DNA of 64,000 nucleotides from Ignavibacteriales bacterium UBA1304 (GTDB lineage Bacteria > Bacteroidota > Ignavibacteria > Ignavibacteriales > Ignavibacteriaceae). The stretch lies in contig DBTY01000038.1 of the NCBI GenBank assembly GCA_002307295.1, positions 1-64,000 of the forward strand, in the 5' to 3' direction. The position numbers and the translations under genes are program-made. The notes under the pieces were generated by a model. That model had not been told where the DNA came from. It ran no database searches and was given only the letters and a program-made list of their open reading frames with translations. The number at the start of each line of letters is the position of its first letter. Position 1 is the first letter of the stretch. Below, piece by piece: positions 8,467-16,902 of this stretch.

Positions 8467-11400
8467 ATGTCTTTAGAAAATAAAATTCCGTCTGATATAG
8501 ATGGAATGAAGACTCTTGCGGCAAAAAACGGATTATATAATCCGGCATTTGAACATGACGCTTGCGGAGTTGGATTTGTAGTTAACGTTAAAGGCGTCAA
8601 GTCAAGAATGATAGTAGATAAGGGACTTGAAGTATTATTAAATCTTGAACATAGAGGAGCAGTGGGCGCCGACCCATTAACAGGCGACGGAGCAGGCATT
8701 TTAATTCAAATGCCAGATGAATTTTTTCGCAGAATTACTCCCGAACTTGGAATTAATCTTCCCAAACCTGGCAAATATGGCGTTGGTTTTATATTCCTGC
8801 CAAGAGACCCGGTTTTAAGAAAAGCCGCAGAAAATATAATTGAAAAAATTATTATAGATGAAAAACAACGCTTCCTTGGCTGGCGCAGCGTGCCGGTTGA
8901 CACAAGCGTTCCTGGAACCGGAGCTAAAACTACTCAGCCTTATATAAGGCAGTGTTTTATTGCTGCCGGAGATAAAATAAAATCACAAGACGAATTTGAA
9001 AGAAAGCTTTATTTAATAAGAAGAATTATAGATCATAGAGTTAGAGCGGAACTTAAATTAGACAGAAGTAAATATTATGTTCCTTCTTTTTCCAGCAGAG
9101 TGCTGATTTACAAAGGCGAACTATTAGCGCCTCAGCTTACTGCTTTTTACAAAGACCTGTTAGATCCGGATATGAAATCGGCTCTTGCTATGATTCATCT
9201 TCGCTTTTCTACTAATACATTTCCTACCTGGGATCTTGCTCATCCGTTTAGAATGATCGCTCATAACGGAGAGATTAATACTTTGCAGGGAAATAAAAAC
9301 TGGATGGCCGCAAAGCAATATGTAATGGACTCTCCTTATTATGGAAAAGATTTAAAAAGAATGCTTCCTATAATTATGGACGGTCAAAGCGACTCCGCTA
9401 CGTTTGACTCAGTTTTAGAGCTGCTTGTAATGAGCGGACGAAGCCTGCCTCATGCGATGATGATGATGATACCTGAGGCATGGTCTAAAAACGATTTGAT
9501 GGATCCTGATAGGAAAGCTTTTTATGAATACCACGCTACAATGATGGAACCGTGGGATGGTCCGGCGGCCGTTAGTTTTACTGACGGAAATATAATTGGC
9601 GCTACGTTAGACAGAAACGGTCTGCGTCCTGCGCGGTATGTAGTTACAAAAGACGATCTTGTTATACTTGCTTCTGAAGCCGGAACTATTGACGTAGACC
9701 CTGCCAATATTGAATATAAAGGCAAACTTCAGCCTGGCAAAATGTTTATCATCGATTTGAACAAAAAAAGAATTGTAAGCGATGACGAAGTTAAAAATGA
9801 AATTATACAGAAACAGCCTTACCGCAAGTGGGTTGAAGAAAATATGTTTAAGCTTGGAGATTTGCCGGAACCTTTGTTTGTAAGGTCGGTGGATCATAAG
9901 ACCGTTTTAAAACGGATGAAAATATTTGGGTACACAAAGGAAGATCTATTTAAGATAGTCCGGCCAATGGCCGTAGACGCGCAAGAGCCTCTTGGCTCGA
10001 TGGGTTCCGATGTCGCTTTGGCAGTGCTTTCGGAAAGACCGCAGCTTTTGTTCAGATATTTTAAACAGTTGTTTGCGCAGGTTACTAATCCGCCAATCGA
10101 TTCTATACGAGAAGAATTAGTAATGGAGCTTACTACGTATGTAGGATCTGAACAAAATTTATTGGATGAAACTCCTGTTCATGCTCATTGCCTTGAACTG
10201 CTTCATCCTATTATATCAAATACTAAGCTTGAAAAAATTAGAAACATTGCAAAAGGAAGCTTTAAGTCTGTAACTATTCCGCTGCTCTTTAACCCTTCTG
10301 AAAAAGGAGACATGAGAGAAAATCTGGAAAAAATATGCAGAGACGCAGTAGACGCCGTTAAAGACGGGGCTTCTCTTCTAATCTTATCCGATAGAGGCGT
10401 AGATGAAACAAAAGCGGCTATACCAAGCCTGCTTGCAGTATCTGGAATTCACCACACGCTTATACGCGCCGGACTTAGAACAAAAACAGGAATTATTCTT
10501 GAAAGCGGCGAACCTCGCGAAGTGTCTCACTTTGCTCTTCTTTGCGGTTATGGCGTCAGCGCTATAAACCCTTATTTAGCTTATGAGCTGCTTGCCGATA
10601 TGTTTAAGGAAGGATTTTTGCCAGAGCTTTCTGAATACAAACAGGCGAAATACAATTACAAAAAAGCTGTAAGCAAAGGCCTGTTTAAGATATTCAGCAA
10701 AATGGGCATAAGCACGCTGCAATCATATCAGGGCGCACAGATATTTGAAGCTGTTGGACTAGATTCTGAAATTATCGATCAGTATTTCCCTGGAACCTCG
10801 TCAAGAATTGAAGGGCTTAGCCTTGAAATGCTTGAGGAAGAAACTGTAAGAAGACACAACGAAGCCTTTAACACAATTAACGATCCGGAATCATTGGACG
10901 TTGGCGGTTTATATCATTACAGAAGAGACGGCGAACATCACTTATGGAATCCTCTTACAATTTCCAAATTGCAGCTAAGCACAAAGCAGGGAAATTATAA
11001 AACATTTAAAGAGTATACCGAACTTATTAATAACCAATATAAAAAGCGCGTTACTTTACGCAGTCTTTTTGAATTAGATAAAAATGAATTTAAAATTCCT
11101 TTGGATGAAATTGAACCGGCGTCGGAAATTGTAAAAAGATTTTCAACCGGAGCAATGAGCTTTGGCTCAATATCTAAAGAAGCGCATACTAATCTTGCTA
11201 TTGCAATGAACAGAATTAATGGCAAATCGAATACTGGAGAAGGCGGAGAAGACCCTGAACGTTTTATCCAGCTTGAAAATGGCGATAGTTTACGTTCGGC
11301 TATTAAACAGGTAGCATCAGGCAGGTTTGGCGTAACTGCAAACTATTTAATAAACGCAGACGAGCTGCAAATTAAAATGGCGCAGGGAGCAAAACCGGGC

Positions 11401-13065
11401 GAAGGCGGTCAGCTGCCGGGTTATAAAGTAGATAAAATAATTGCAAAAATAAGACACAGCACTCAGGGCGTAACTTTAATTAGCCCTCCTCCTCATCACG
11501 ATATTTACTCTATTGAGGATCTGAAGCAATTAATTTTTGATCTTAAAAATGTAAACCCTCGGGCAAGAATAAGCGTAAAGCTTGTTTCGGAAGTAGGCGT
11601 TGGAACAATTGCAGCCGGAGTGGCAAAAGCTCATGCAGACCATATTTTAATAAGCGGCCATGACGGAGGAACAGGCGCAAGCCCGATAGCCTCAATTCAA
11701 TATACCGGTAGTCCATGGGAGCTTGGTTTAAGCGAAGCGCATCAAACTCTGGTTCTTAATGGTTTGCGCGATAGAGTTTATCTTGCCGTAGACGGTCAGA
11801 TGAAAACGGGCAGAGACGTTGTTATAGGCGCTTTGCTTGGCGCTGAAGAATTTGGATTTGCTACGGCTCCTTTAGTTACTCAGGGGTGCGTTCTGATGCG
11901 TAAATGCCATCTGAATACGTGTCCTGTAGGAATAGCTACTCAGGATCCTGAACTGCGGAAAAAATTTGAAGGGAAACCGGAATATCTGATTAACTTCATG
12001 TTCTTTATTGCCGAAGAAGTAAGAGAACTAATGGCGCAGCTTGGTTTCAGAAAATTCAATCATATGATCGGTCAGGTAGAAAAGATTTCGCCTCACAGAC
12101 CTTATGACCACTGGAAAGCGCGCGGTCTTGATTTGAGCCGGATATTATATAAGCCAGCTCAACTTTATAATACCGATTCATTCAGAACAAAAGAGCAGGA
12201 TCACGAGCTTGAAGGACAGTTAGATCACGAGCTTATTGAACAATCAAAAGAAGCTATTGAAAATAAAAAACCGGTAGTAATAAATACTATTATTAAAAAT
12301 ACTAACAGAACCGTAGGCGCAATGCTTAGCGGCGTTGTAGCAGGCAAATATGGCGAAGACGGATTACCGGACGGCTCAATTAAAATTAACTTCAACGGAA
12401 CAGCGGGACAAAGCTTTGGCGCGTTTTTAGCGGCTGGAATAGAGCTTAATCTAACGGGCGAATCAAACGATTACACTGGCAAAGGCTTATCTGGCGGCAG
12501 AGTAATTGTAAAGGCTCCGGAAGGAATTACGTTTGATCCGGCGGAAAATATTATTATTGGCAACACTTGTCTATACGGCGCAACAAGCGGCGAAGCCTAT
12601 TTTAACGGCATAGCGGGCGAAAGATTTGCTGTAAGAAACTCCGGAGCTTACGCTGTAGTAGAAGGCGTGGGAGATCACGGCTGCGAATATATGACAGGCG
12701 GTCGCGTAGTTGTGCTTGGTAAAACAGGCAGAAATTTTGCGGCCGGAATGTCTGGCGGCGAAGCTTATGTATATGATGTAAACGGAGATTTTGACAGATA
12801 CGTCAACAAAAGTTTAGTAGAGCTTTCTCAGCTTAGCGAAGCTGTCGATAAAGAAAATCTTAAAAAACTTATTTCCAAACATTTTGATTATACAAAATCT
12901 GCCCGCGCGAAACACATACTTGATAATTGGAAAACTGAGCAGAAGAAATTTGTAAAAGTTATTCCGTTTGAATATAAAGCGGCTTTGGAAAAATTAAAAT
13001 CTGAAGAACAACAAAGCGAAGCAAGTTTAGAAGATCAAAAGGTTGAGGAGGTTGTAAATGGGTAA
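8467..13065 (+). CDS. gltB: Glutamate synthase large (alpha) subunit
   Basis: This is the large subunit of glutamate synthase, which transfers the glutamine amide to 2-oxoglutarate. The N-terminal class II amidotransferase domain has its nucleophile at Cys33 (FEHDACGVGF), implying removal of a 32-residue propeptide. The central and FMN-binding synthase domains follow, with 3Fe-4S ligands at Cys1141, Cys1147 and Cys1152 (CVLMRKCHLNTCPVG). A C-terminal beta-helix (GGRVIVKAPEG, GAYAVVEGVGDHG) completes the 1532 residues, a normal length. AAAGAGGAAACT precedes the ATG. The stop codon overlaps gltD by eight bases, so the two subunits are probably co-translated. Confidence 0.97.
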   Translation: MSLENKIPSDIDGMKTLAAKNGLYNPAFEHDACGVGFVVNVKGVKSRMIVDKGLEVLLNLEHRGAVGADPLTGDGAGILIQMPDEFFRRITPELGINLPKPGKYGVGFIFLPRDPVLRKAAENIIEKIIIDEKQRFLGWRSVPVDTSVPGTGAKTTQPYIRQCFIAAGDKIKSQDEFERKLYLIRRIIDHRVRAELKLDRSKYYVPSFSSRVLIYKGELLAPQLTAFYKDLLDPDMKSALAMIHLRFSTNTFPTWDLAHPFRMIAHNGEINTLQGNKNWMAAKQYVMDSPYYGKDLKRMLPIIMDGQSDSATFDSVLELLVMSGRSLPHAMMMMIPEAWSKNDLMDPDRKAFYEYHATMMEPWDGPAAVSFTDGNIIGATLDRNGLRPARYVVTKDDLVILASEAGTIDVDPANIEYKGKLQPGKMFIIDLNKKRIVSDDEVKNEIIQKQPYRKWVEENMFKLGDLPEPLFVRSVDHKTVLKRMKIFGYTKEDLFKIVRPMAVDAQEPLGSMGSDVALAVLSERPQLLFRYFKQLFAQVTNPPIDSIREELVMELTTYVGSEQNLLDETPVHAHCLELLHPIISNTKLEKIRNIAKGSFKSVTIPLLFNPSEKGDMRENLEKICRDAVDAVKDGASLLILSDRGVDETKAAIPSLLAVSGIHHTLIRAGLRTKTGIILESGEPREVSHFALLCGYGVSAINPYLAYELLADMFKEGFLPELSEYKQAKYNYKKAVSKGLFKIFSKMGISTLQSYQGAQIFEAVGLDSEIIDQYFPGTSSRIEGLSLEMLEEETVRRHNEAFNTINDPESLDVGGLYHYRRDGEHHLWNPLTISKLQLSTKQGNYKTFKEYTELINNQYKKRVTLRSLFELDKNEFKIPLDEIEPASEIVKRFSTGAMSFGSISKEAHTNLAIAMNRINGKSNTGEGGEDPERFIQLENGDSLRSAIKQVASGRFGVTANYLINADELQIKMAQGAKPGEGGQLPGYKVDKIIAKIRHSTQGVTLISPPPHHDIYSIEDLKQLIFDLKNVNPRARISVKLVSEVGVGTIAAGVAKAHADHILISGHDGGTGASPIASIQYTGSPWELGLSEAHQTLVLNGLRDRVYLAVDGQMKTGRDVVIGALLGAEEFGFATAPLVTQGCVLMRKCHLNTCPVGIATQDPELRKKFEGKPEYLINFMFFIAEEVRELMAQLGFRKFNHMIGQVEKISPHRPYDHWKARGLDLSRILYKPAQLYNTDSFRTKEQDHELEGQLDHELIEQSKEAIENKKPVVINTIIKNTNRTVGAMLSGVVAGKYGEDGLPDGSIKINFNGTAGQSFGAFLAAGIELNLTGESNDYTGKGLSGGRVIVKAPEGITFDPAENIIIGNTCLYGATSGEAYFNGIAGERFAVRNSGAYAVVEGVGDHGCEYMTGGRVVVLGKTGRNFAAGMSGGEAYVYDVNGDFDRYVNKSLVELSQLSEAVDKENLKKLISKHFDYTKSARAKHILDNWKTEQKKFVKVIPFEYKAALEKLKSEEQQSEASLEDQKVEEVVNG

Positions 13066-14491
13066 ACCTACTGGATTTATGGAATTTGAAAAAGAGACTC
13101 TTAAAAAAGAGCCTGTTCAGGAAAGAGTAAAAAACTTTAAAGAATTTGAATTTCCTTTTAACGAAGATCAGGCCCGTCATCAGGGCGCAAGATGTATGGA
13201 CTGCGGCATTCCTTTCTGTCATGGAGACACTGGCTGCCCGGTACAGAATTACATACCTGAATGGAACGACCTTGTTTATAAAGGACATTGGAGAGAAGCG
13301 TTGGACAATCTACAGTCGACGAACAACTTTCCGGAATTTACCGGAAGGCTCTGCCCTGCGCCTTGCGAAGGAGCCTGTACGCTTGGAATAAACAGGCTGC
13401 CGGTTTCAATTAAAGGAATAGAAAGAACTATAATTGACCGCGGTTTTTTTGAAGGATGGGTTGAAGCAAAACCTCCTAAAAAACTAACTGGTAAAAATGT
13501 AGCAATAGTCGGATCGGGTCCTGCCGGTTTAGCTTCTGCTCAACAGTTGGCAAGAGCTGGGCATTCTGTTACAGTTTTTGAAAAGAACGACCGCTTAGGC
13601 GGATTGATGCGGTATGGAATTCCTGATTTTAAATTAGAAAAATGGATGATAGACCGCCGCATTGAACAAATGGAAGCTGAAGGCGTAAGGTTTGTTACTA
13701 ATACAATAGTTGGTATAGATGTTACGGCAAAAGATTTAACTGAGCGGTTTGACGCAGTTATTTTAGCCGGAGGTTCGGAAAAACCAAGAGATATTGTTAT
13801 CCCTGGTCGCGAATTATCAGGAATACATTTTGCGCTGGACTTTTTGCCTCTGCAAAATAAAGTTAACGCAAACGACAAAGTTGAAAATATGATTTCCGCT
13901 AAAGGCAAAGACGTTGTTGTTATTGGCGGAGGCGATACTGGCTCCGACTGCGTAGGAACGTCGAACAGGCAGGGCGCAAAATCTGTTACTCAGATTGAAT
14001 TGATGCCTCAGCCCCCTGAACACAGAGCGGCTTCTACCCCATGGCCTTACTGGCCGATGATGCTTAGAACTTCATCAAGCCATGAAGAAGGCGTTATTAG
14101 AAAATGGAGCATCAATACAAAGTCGTTTAAAAACAATGGCAATGGCGCGTTGGCTGGATTGCTTTGTAATGAAGTTAGATTTGAAAATGGAAAGTTTATT
14201 GATATTCCCGGAAGCGAGTTTGAATTGAAAGCCGATTTGGTTTTTCTTGCAATGGGTTTTGTCCATCCGGTTCATGACGGTTTGCTGGACGAATTAAAAC
14301 AAGCCGGATTAGAATTTGACGTGCGGGGCAATGTTAAAGCTGAATTTGGCGACGCTGAAAATGCGCACCAGACGAGCGTTGAAAAAGTATTTGCCTGCGG
14401 CGATATGAGACGCGGACAATCCTTAATTGTTTGGGCTATTGCCGAAGGAAGAAAATGCGCAAGAGCCGTTCATAAATACTTAGCCGATTAA
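13058..14491 (+). CDS. gltD: Glutamate synthase small (beta) subunit
   Basis: The small subunit oxidises NAD(P)H through FAD and passes electrons via 4Fe-4S clusters to GltB. The N-terminal cluster motif is CMDCGIPFCHGDTGCPVQNY, followed by CPAPCEGACTLGI. The FAD-binding fingerprint is AIVGSGPAGLASAQ and the second dinucleotide motif is VVVIGGGDTGSDCVGT. The C-terminal part contains FLAMGFVHP and FACGDMRRGQSLIVWAI. Length (477 residues) is typical. GAGGAGG at 13045-13051, inside gltB, serves as ribosome-binding site. Coenzyme preference cannot be fixed by eye. Confidence 0.97.
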   Translation: MGKPTGFMEFEKETLKKEPVQERVKNFKEFEFPFNEDQARHQGARCMDCGIPFCHGDTGCPVQNYIPEWNDLVYKGHWREALDNLQSTNNFPEFTGRLCPAPCEGACTLGINRLPVSIKGIERTIIDRGFFEGWVEAKPPKKLTGKNVAIVGSGPAGLASAQQLARAGHSVTVFEKNDRLGGLMRYGIPDFKLEKWMIDRRIEQMEAEGVRFVTNTIVGIDVTAKDLTERFDAVILAGGSEKPRDIVIPGRELSGIHFALDFLPLQNKVNANDKVENMISAKGKDVVVIGGGDTGSDCVGTSNRQGAKSVTQIELMPQPPEHRAASTPWPYWPMMLRTSSSHEEGVIRKWSINTKSFKNNGNGALAGLLCNEVRFENGKFIDIPGSEFELKADLVFLAMGFVHPVHDGLLDELKQAGLEFDVRGNVKAEFGDAENAHQTSVEKVFACGDMRRGQSLIVWAIAEGRKCARAVHKYLAD

Positions 14492-14504
14492 TTAAATTAT
14501 AACA

Positions 14505-14565
14505 GAACAGGCCTGACAGGAATATTTTATTGAAATATTTTTTTTCAGGCCTTGTTCATTTTAAA
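14505..14565 (+). terminator. Terminator after gltBD
   Basis: GAACAGGCCTGA (14505-14516) pairs with TCAGGCCTTGTTC (14545-14557), and an inner AATATTTT/GAAATATT extends the stem. T-runs lie in the 3' arm region. It sits 13 bases after the gltD stop and is a plausible end of the operon. Confidence 0.65.
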
Positions 14566-14567
14566 AA

Positions 14568-14625
14568 GTCATTCTGAACTTTAGTCCAAGAATGACGTCA
14601 TAGTTCGACTGACGCTCACTATGAC
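14568..14625. repeat. Two adjacent perfect hairpins between gltD and ahpD
   Basis: GTCATTCT (14568-14575) pairs with AGAATGAC (14589-14596), and directly next to it GTCATAGT (14597-14604) pairs with ACTATGAC (14618-14625). Neither has a U-run, so they are not terminators by structure. The motif resembles dispersed intergenic palindromes, but no second copy was seen in the window. Confidence 0.45.
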
Positions 14626-14677
14626 TTTCTATTTCTTATTGTTACATTACGATTACAACAACACAGTCTTTTATAAT

Positions 14678-14699
14678 CGCAGGTTAAAACCTGCGCTAC
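14678..14699 (-). repeat. REP-like palindrome (GTAG-headed), solo copy
   Basis: Read on the minus strand this is GTAG followed by the palindrome CGCAGGTTTTAACCTGCG. It belongs to the same family as the copies at 16531, 55941, 56012, 56137 and 59906, all of which begin GTAG and have CGCAG/CTGCG arms around a TTTTA-like centre. The GTAG head is the feature that RAYT transposases recognise in known REP elements. It ends 15 bases from the ahpD stop. Confidence 0.6.
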
Positions 14700-14713
14700 A
14701 TAGTTACCAGAAA

Positions 14714-15298
14714 TTAGATAGCCACGCTTAACCCGCGTATAATTGAGGCCAAACGTATAGCGTCAAAAATTCTTGCTTCTGAAGCCCCAAGTTTTCTAAC
14801 GGACTCTTCATGCGAATTAACGCACTGTTCGCATCCGTTAACTGCCGAAACAGCCAGACTCATCAGTTCAAAAAATTCCTTGCCTAAAACCGGACTCATC
14901 ATAATATTCATTTTTATTCCCGCGGGCATCGGCTGGTAGTTTGGATTGCTGTCTTTTGTAAAATGTTTAAACCTGTAAAAAACATTATTTACTGCCAGCG
15001 TTGAAGCGCATGCATGGGTTTCTGCAAGTTCAGCTTCAGTAGCTTCTTTTTCTTTTGCAAGCAGAGTAAAAGAATTTTTTAACTTTTCATTCTTCTCATT
15101 TACTGCAATTGCAAGGGCTATTAAATGAGCCTCTTTTGCGTTCAGGTTTGTTGAAGCGAGCGCATTTTTAAGGTTAATTCTAAGGTCTCTTAAATATTTT
15201 GTGTCGCCCGCGACCATTGCTTCCAGCGAAGTAGAACTTTCGTCTTCGTCTAAATGCAGGTCTTTAAGTAAATCTATTTTTGTTTCATTTAACGACAT
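14714..15298 (-). CDS. ahpD: AhpD-like alkylhydroperoxidase
   Basis: This 194-residue protein belongs to the AhpD/carboxymuconolactone decarboxylase family. The redox centre is Cys156-Glu-Gln-Cys159 followed by Asn-Ser-His163 (CEQCVNSHE), as in mycobacterial AhpD, where the pair reduces AhpC using a lipoylated protein. The first 20 or so residues are acidic and look like an extension on the usual roughly 175-residue form. It is encoded 108 bases after ahpC on the same strand, which supports the electron-donor role, although a terminator-like hairpin lies between them. The reductant in this organism is not shown by the sequence. Confidence 0.88.
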   Translation of the reverse strand: MSLNETKIDLLKDLHLDEDESSTSLEAMVAGDTKYLRDLRINLKNALASTNLNAKEAHLIALAIAVNEKNEKLKNSFTLLAKEKEATEAELAETHACASTLAVNNVFYRFKHFTKDSNPNYQPMPAGIKMNIMMSPVLGKEFFELMSLAVSAVNGCEQCVNSHEESVRKLGASEARIFDAIRLASIIRGLSVAI

Positions 15299-15351
15299 GA
15301 TTTTCCCTCTTTTTATTAAAAAGATTTTTAGTCTAAATTTTTGTAACGGCT

Positions 15352-15392
15352 CTTAATAAAAAAATTCCCCGTTGAGATAGACGGGGAATTTT
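15352..15392 (-). terminator. Terminator or attenuator between ahpC and ahpD
   Basis: AAAATTCCCCGT (15361-15372) and ACGGGGAATTTT (15381-15392) form a perfect 12-bp stem with an eight-base loop. On the minus strand the stem is followed by a U-rich tract (15352-15360). It would end most ahpC transcripts before ahpD, so partial read-through or a separate ahpD promoter is expected. Confidence 0.75.
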
Positions 15393-15406
15393 GATTAAGG
15401 CAAACG

Positions 15407-15955
15407 CTATAAAGTAGCGTCGCCTTTTTGCCAATTACACGGGCAGAGCTCGTCAGTCTGAAGAGCGTCAAGAACGCGTAATACTTCAGGAACGTTTCTT
15501 CCAACGCTTAAATCGTTTACGCTAACCCAGCGGATAATTCCTTCCGGATCAACAATAAATGTTGCACGGTAAGCTACCTTTTCGTCTTCTGTAAGAATAC
15601 CGAGAGCTTCTCCTAATGATTTTGAAGTATCCGCAATCATAGGGAATTTTAATTCTCTAAGATCCTTGTGGTCTTTACGCCATGCAAGGTGGACAAACTC
15701 GGTGTCTGTAGAAGCAGAAACAAGCTGAGCGTCTCTATCTCTAAAGTCTTCATAATGATTATTGAATTCGGCTATTTCAGTAGGGCAGACAAAAGTAAAA
15801 TCTTTTGGATACCAGAATAAAACCAGCCACTGTTTGCTGCTTTTATGATCTTCTGAAGAGAAGTCAATGAATTCTTTTCCTTTTTCTATTGATACTACAG
15901 CTTTTTTTACGAATTCCGGCAATACAGAGCCGACGCCTAAAATACCATTTGCCAT
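15407..15955 (-). CDS. ahpC: Peroxiredoxin AhpC (AhpD-dependent type)
   Basis: This 2-Cys peroxiredoxin reduces hydrogen peroxide, organic peroxides and peroxynitrite in the cytoplasm. The peroxidatic residue is Cys57 (FTFVCPTEI). The C-terminal tail DELCPCNWQKGD places Cys171 and Cys173 where Mycobacterium tuberculosis AhpC has its two resolving cysteines, which marks the subtype that works with AhpD rather than AhpF. The genomic pairing agrees. At 182 residues it is complete. The start ATG has TAAAGGAAATAG upstream on the minus strand. No OxyR or PerR box was recognised in the 100 bases to the divergent thioesterase gene. Confidence 0.95.
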   Translation of the reverse strand: MANGILGVGSVLPEFVKKAVVSIEKGKEFIDFSSEDHKSSKQWLVLFWYPKDFTFVCPTEIAEFNNHYEDFRDRDAQLVSASTDTEFVHLAWRKDHKDLRELKFPMIADTSKSLGEALGILTEDEKVAYRATFIVDPEGIIRWVSVNDLSVGRNVPEVLRVLDALQTDELCPCNWQKGDATL

Positions 15956-16055
15956 TTCTATTTCCTTTATATTATTTTTTATTAATGTTTAATTCCTATT
16001 GAGATTGTGCAGCATTTGAAATATGTTGCAGTCATAATAATAAATGCTTTTTTTT

Positions 16056-16454
16056 ATGTATAAGTTCCAGACTAAAATATTTTTTTTCGACGCCGATCCA
16101 GCCGGTATTTTGTTTTTCGGAAGAGTCTTTGAAATTTGCCACAGGGGATATGAAGATTTTATCGGAAGTTTAAATTTAAACCAAAATTACTTTACGCATC
16201 CGGATATAGCCATGCCTGTTATTCATACTGAAGCAGATTACTTTAAGCCTATGAAATATGGGGATGCGGTTAATGTCTTTGTATCAGTAGAGAAAATAAA
16301 AAATTCTTCGTTCGAAATAAAGTATGCGCTAAAAAACGACTTGGATGAAAAATTTGCCGTAATAAAAACTGCCCATGTTTTTATTGATAAGAAATCTTTT
16401 TCTAAAATTGATATTCCAGAAGAATTTAAGGAAAAACTTTTAGCGGCTGAATAG
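16056..16454 (+). CDS. Hotdog-fold acyl-CoA thioesterase (4-HBA/YbgC type)
   Basis: This small protein carries FDADPAGILFFGRVFEICHR, the catalytic Asp-containing loop and helix of the 4-hydroxybenzoyl-CoA/YbgC thioesterase family. The later MPVIHTEADYFKPMKYGD strand is also typical. It presumably hydrolyses an acyl-CoA in the cytoplasm; some relatives act on 1,4-dihydroxy-2-naphthoyl-CoA in menaquinone synthesis, but no menaquinone gene is nearby and the substrate is open. Two starts are possible (16044 and 16056), neither with a clear ribosome-binding site; I prefer 16056, giving 132 residues. It is divergent from ahpC and followed by repeats. Confidence 0.8.
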   Translation: MYKFQTKIFFFDADPAGILFFGRVFEICHRGYEDFIGSLNLNQNYFTHPDIAMPVIHTEADYFKPMKYGDAVNVFVSVEKIKNSSFEIKYALKNDLDEKFAVIKTAHVFIDKKSFSKIDIPEEFKEKLLAAE

Positions 16455-16842
16455 AGAAGGGTTGCAATGTCTCCTTCCAGGCTGCGCTATCAGCGCTGCG
16501 CCATGAAAGTTAGAATAAGATTTTGTTTTCGTAGAGCAGACTTTTAGTCTGCTTGCTTTGCGCAAGCAAAGCGGGGATTATTTTCTTGAGGATTGGATTT
16601 CGTTAGTTAAAGAATTATAGTTTTTTCAACCTTCCAGGGTATTCTTCGCGGATACCTGGTTCTATGTCCTTCCAGGCAAGCTGAAGGCCGCCCTGGAAGG
16701 TCGGAAACAATTAGGAATAGCTGTTTGAAAAACTACCATCTCGGTTTATAAATCAGGAAGGCATTGTAATTAACGACCAACCTTTTTTTTCAACCTTCCA
16801 GGGTATTCTTCGAATACCTGGAAGGTTATGCGCTGTTTTCAC
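16455..16842. repeat. Gene-free repeat cluster (TTCCAGG hairpins and one REP)
   Basis: No gene is seen in this stretch. It holds a REP-like palindrome (16531-16553), a GCTTGC/GCAAGC hairpin just after it (16551-16572), and two direct copies of a CAACCTTCCAGGGTATTCTT unit starting at 16628 and 16791, 163 bases apart. The second copy is a near-perfect hairpin (16792-16827) with one bulged G; the first has lost its right arm. A third TTCCAGG hairpin spans 16669-16700. The pattern suggests repeated insertion and decay of palindromic elements. Confidence 0.6.
16531..16553 (+). repeat. REP-like palindrome, solo copy
   Basis: GTAG is followed by AGCAGACTTTTAGTCTGCT, a variant of the family seen around 56 kb in which the outer C-G pair has become A-T on both arms. 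The paired change keeps the hairpin intact, which is what one expects if the structure matters. Confidence 0.6.
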
Positions 16843-16874
16843 AAAAAAAACGCCATACTTTTTAAATACGGCGG
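16843..16874 (-). terminator. Terminator after nrdJ
   Basis: On the minus strand CGCCGTA and TATGGCG pair (plus-strand positions 16867-16873 and 16851-16857) with one G-U pair, followed by eight U residues (16843-16850). It lies 29 bases after the nrdJ stop. Confidence 0.75.
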
Positions 16875-16902
16875 TTTTTTTAATTTAATTATATCCAGTA
16901 TA

